This document shows, in pieces, positions 13,067-13,087 of a stretch of DNA of 13,087 bases (its first letter is position 1; every line of letters begins with the position of its first letter). The DNA is taken from assembly GCA_900553255.1 (NCBI GenBank), contig USCI01000067.1, positions 1-13,087 of the forward strand, given 5' to 3'. Below the pieces are notes generated by a model. The model had not been told where the DNA came from. It saw only the letters and a list, made by a program, of their open reading frames with translations, and searched no databases. Origin of the DNA: an uncultured Oscillospiraceae bacterium (lineage in GTDB: Bacteria > Bacillota > Clostridia > Oscillospirales > Acutalibacteraceae). Both the position numbers and the translations under genes were made by a program.

Positions 13067-13087
13067 GCGAAAACTTTTATTATGCTT

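Overview
The window looks like a chromosomal segment of a Gram-positive, GC-rich, endospore-forming anaerobe of class Clostridia, most likely an Oscillospirales/Ruminococcaceae-type gut bacterium. Reasons: strong AGGAGG-type ribosome sites, many GTG starts, TTGACA/TATAAT and extended -10 promoters, short U-tailed terminators, a SpoIIM-like protein, RNase Y next to YmdB, and the yloU-fakA-recG order known from Firmicutes. The family placement is inference; class-level placement is fairly safe. Nearly all real genes are on the + strand.

Layout. (1) 81-1709: two membrane-protein genes, a SpoIIM-like protein and a DUF624/YesL-like protein with a long charged tail, in an apparent operon closed by a strong terminator (1729-1758). 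(2) About 1765-2524: an AT-richer IS200-type insertion. It has one transposase gene (tnpA), a structured left leader (two hairpins, then a perfect 14-bp inverted repeat that buries the tnpA ribosome site), an internal extended -10 promoter, and a regularly spaced run of five small palindromes downstream. (3) 2548-3330: a good promoter, an unrecognised four-helix membrane protein, and two terminators bracketing a GC-rich stretch without a convincing gene. (4) 3425-6149: promoter, rny (RNase Y) and ymdB (metallophosphoesterase), ending at a strong terminator. (5) 6202-7775: promoter and a lone oligopeptide-binding-type lipoprotein with no permease or ATPase beside it. (6) 7846-9911: yloU (Asp23/Gls24 family) and fakA (fatty-acid kinase, DAK2 type). 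(7) 10076-10895: a PF06541-type membrane protein with its own terminator. (8) 10920-13002: recG with its own extended -10 promoter, followed by a GC-rich nested-hairpin sequence at the window edge.

How the parts work together. Most genes are housekeeping: RNA turnover (rny, ymdB), incorporation of exogenous fatty acids (fakA with the small Asp23-like protein before it), and replication-fork rescue (recG). The accessory interest lies in the IS200-type element. Its sequence suggests a two-level control of transposase: transcripts reading in from outside fold the ribosome site into a hairpin, whereas transcripts from the internal promoter lack the 5' arm and stay translatable. The periodic palindromes with a shared TTTTA-like apex just downstream of tnpA are the least ordinary structure in the window.
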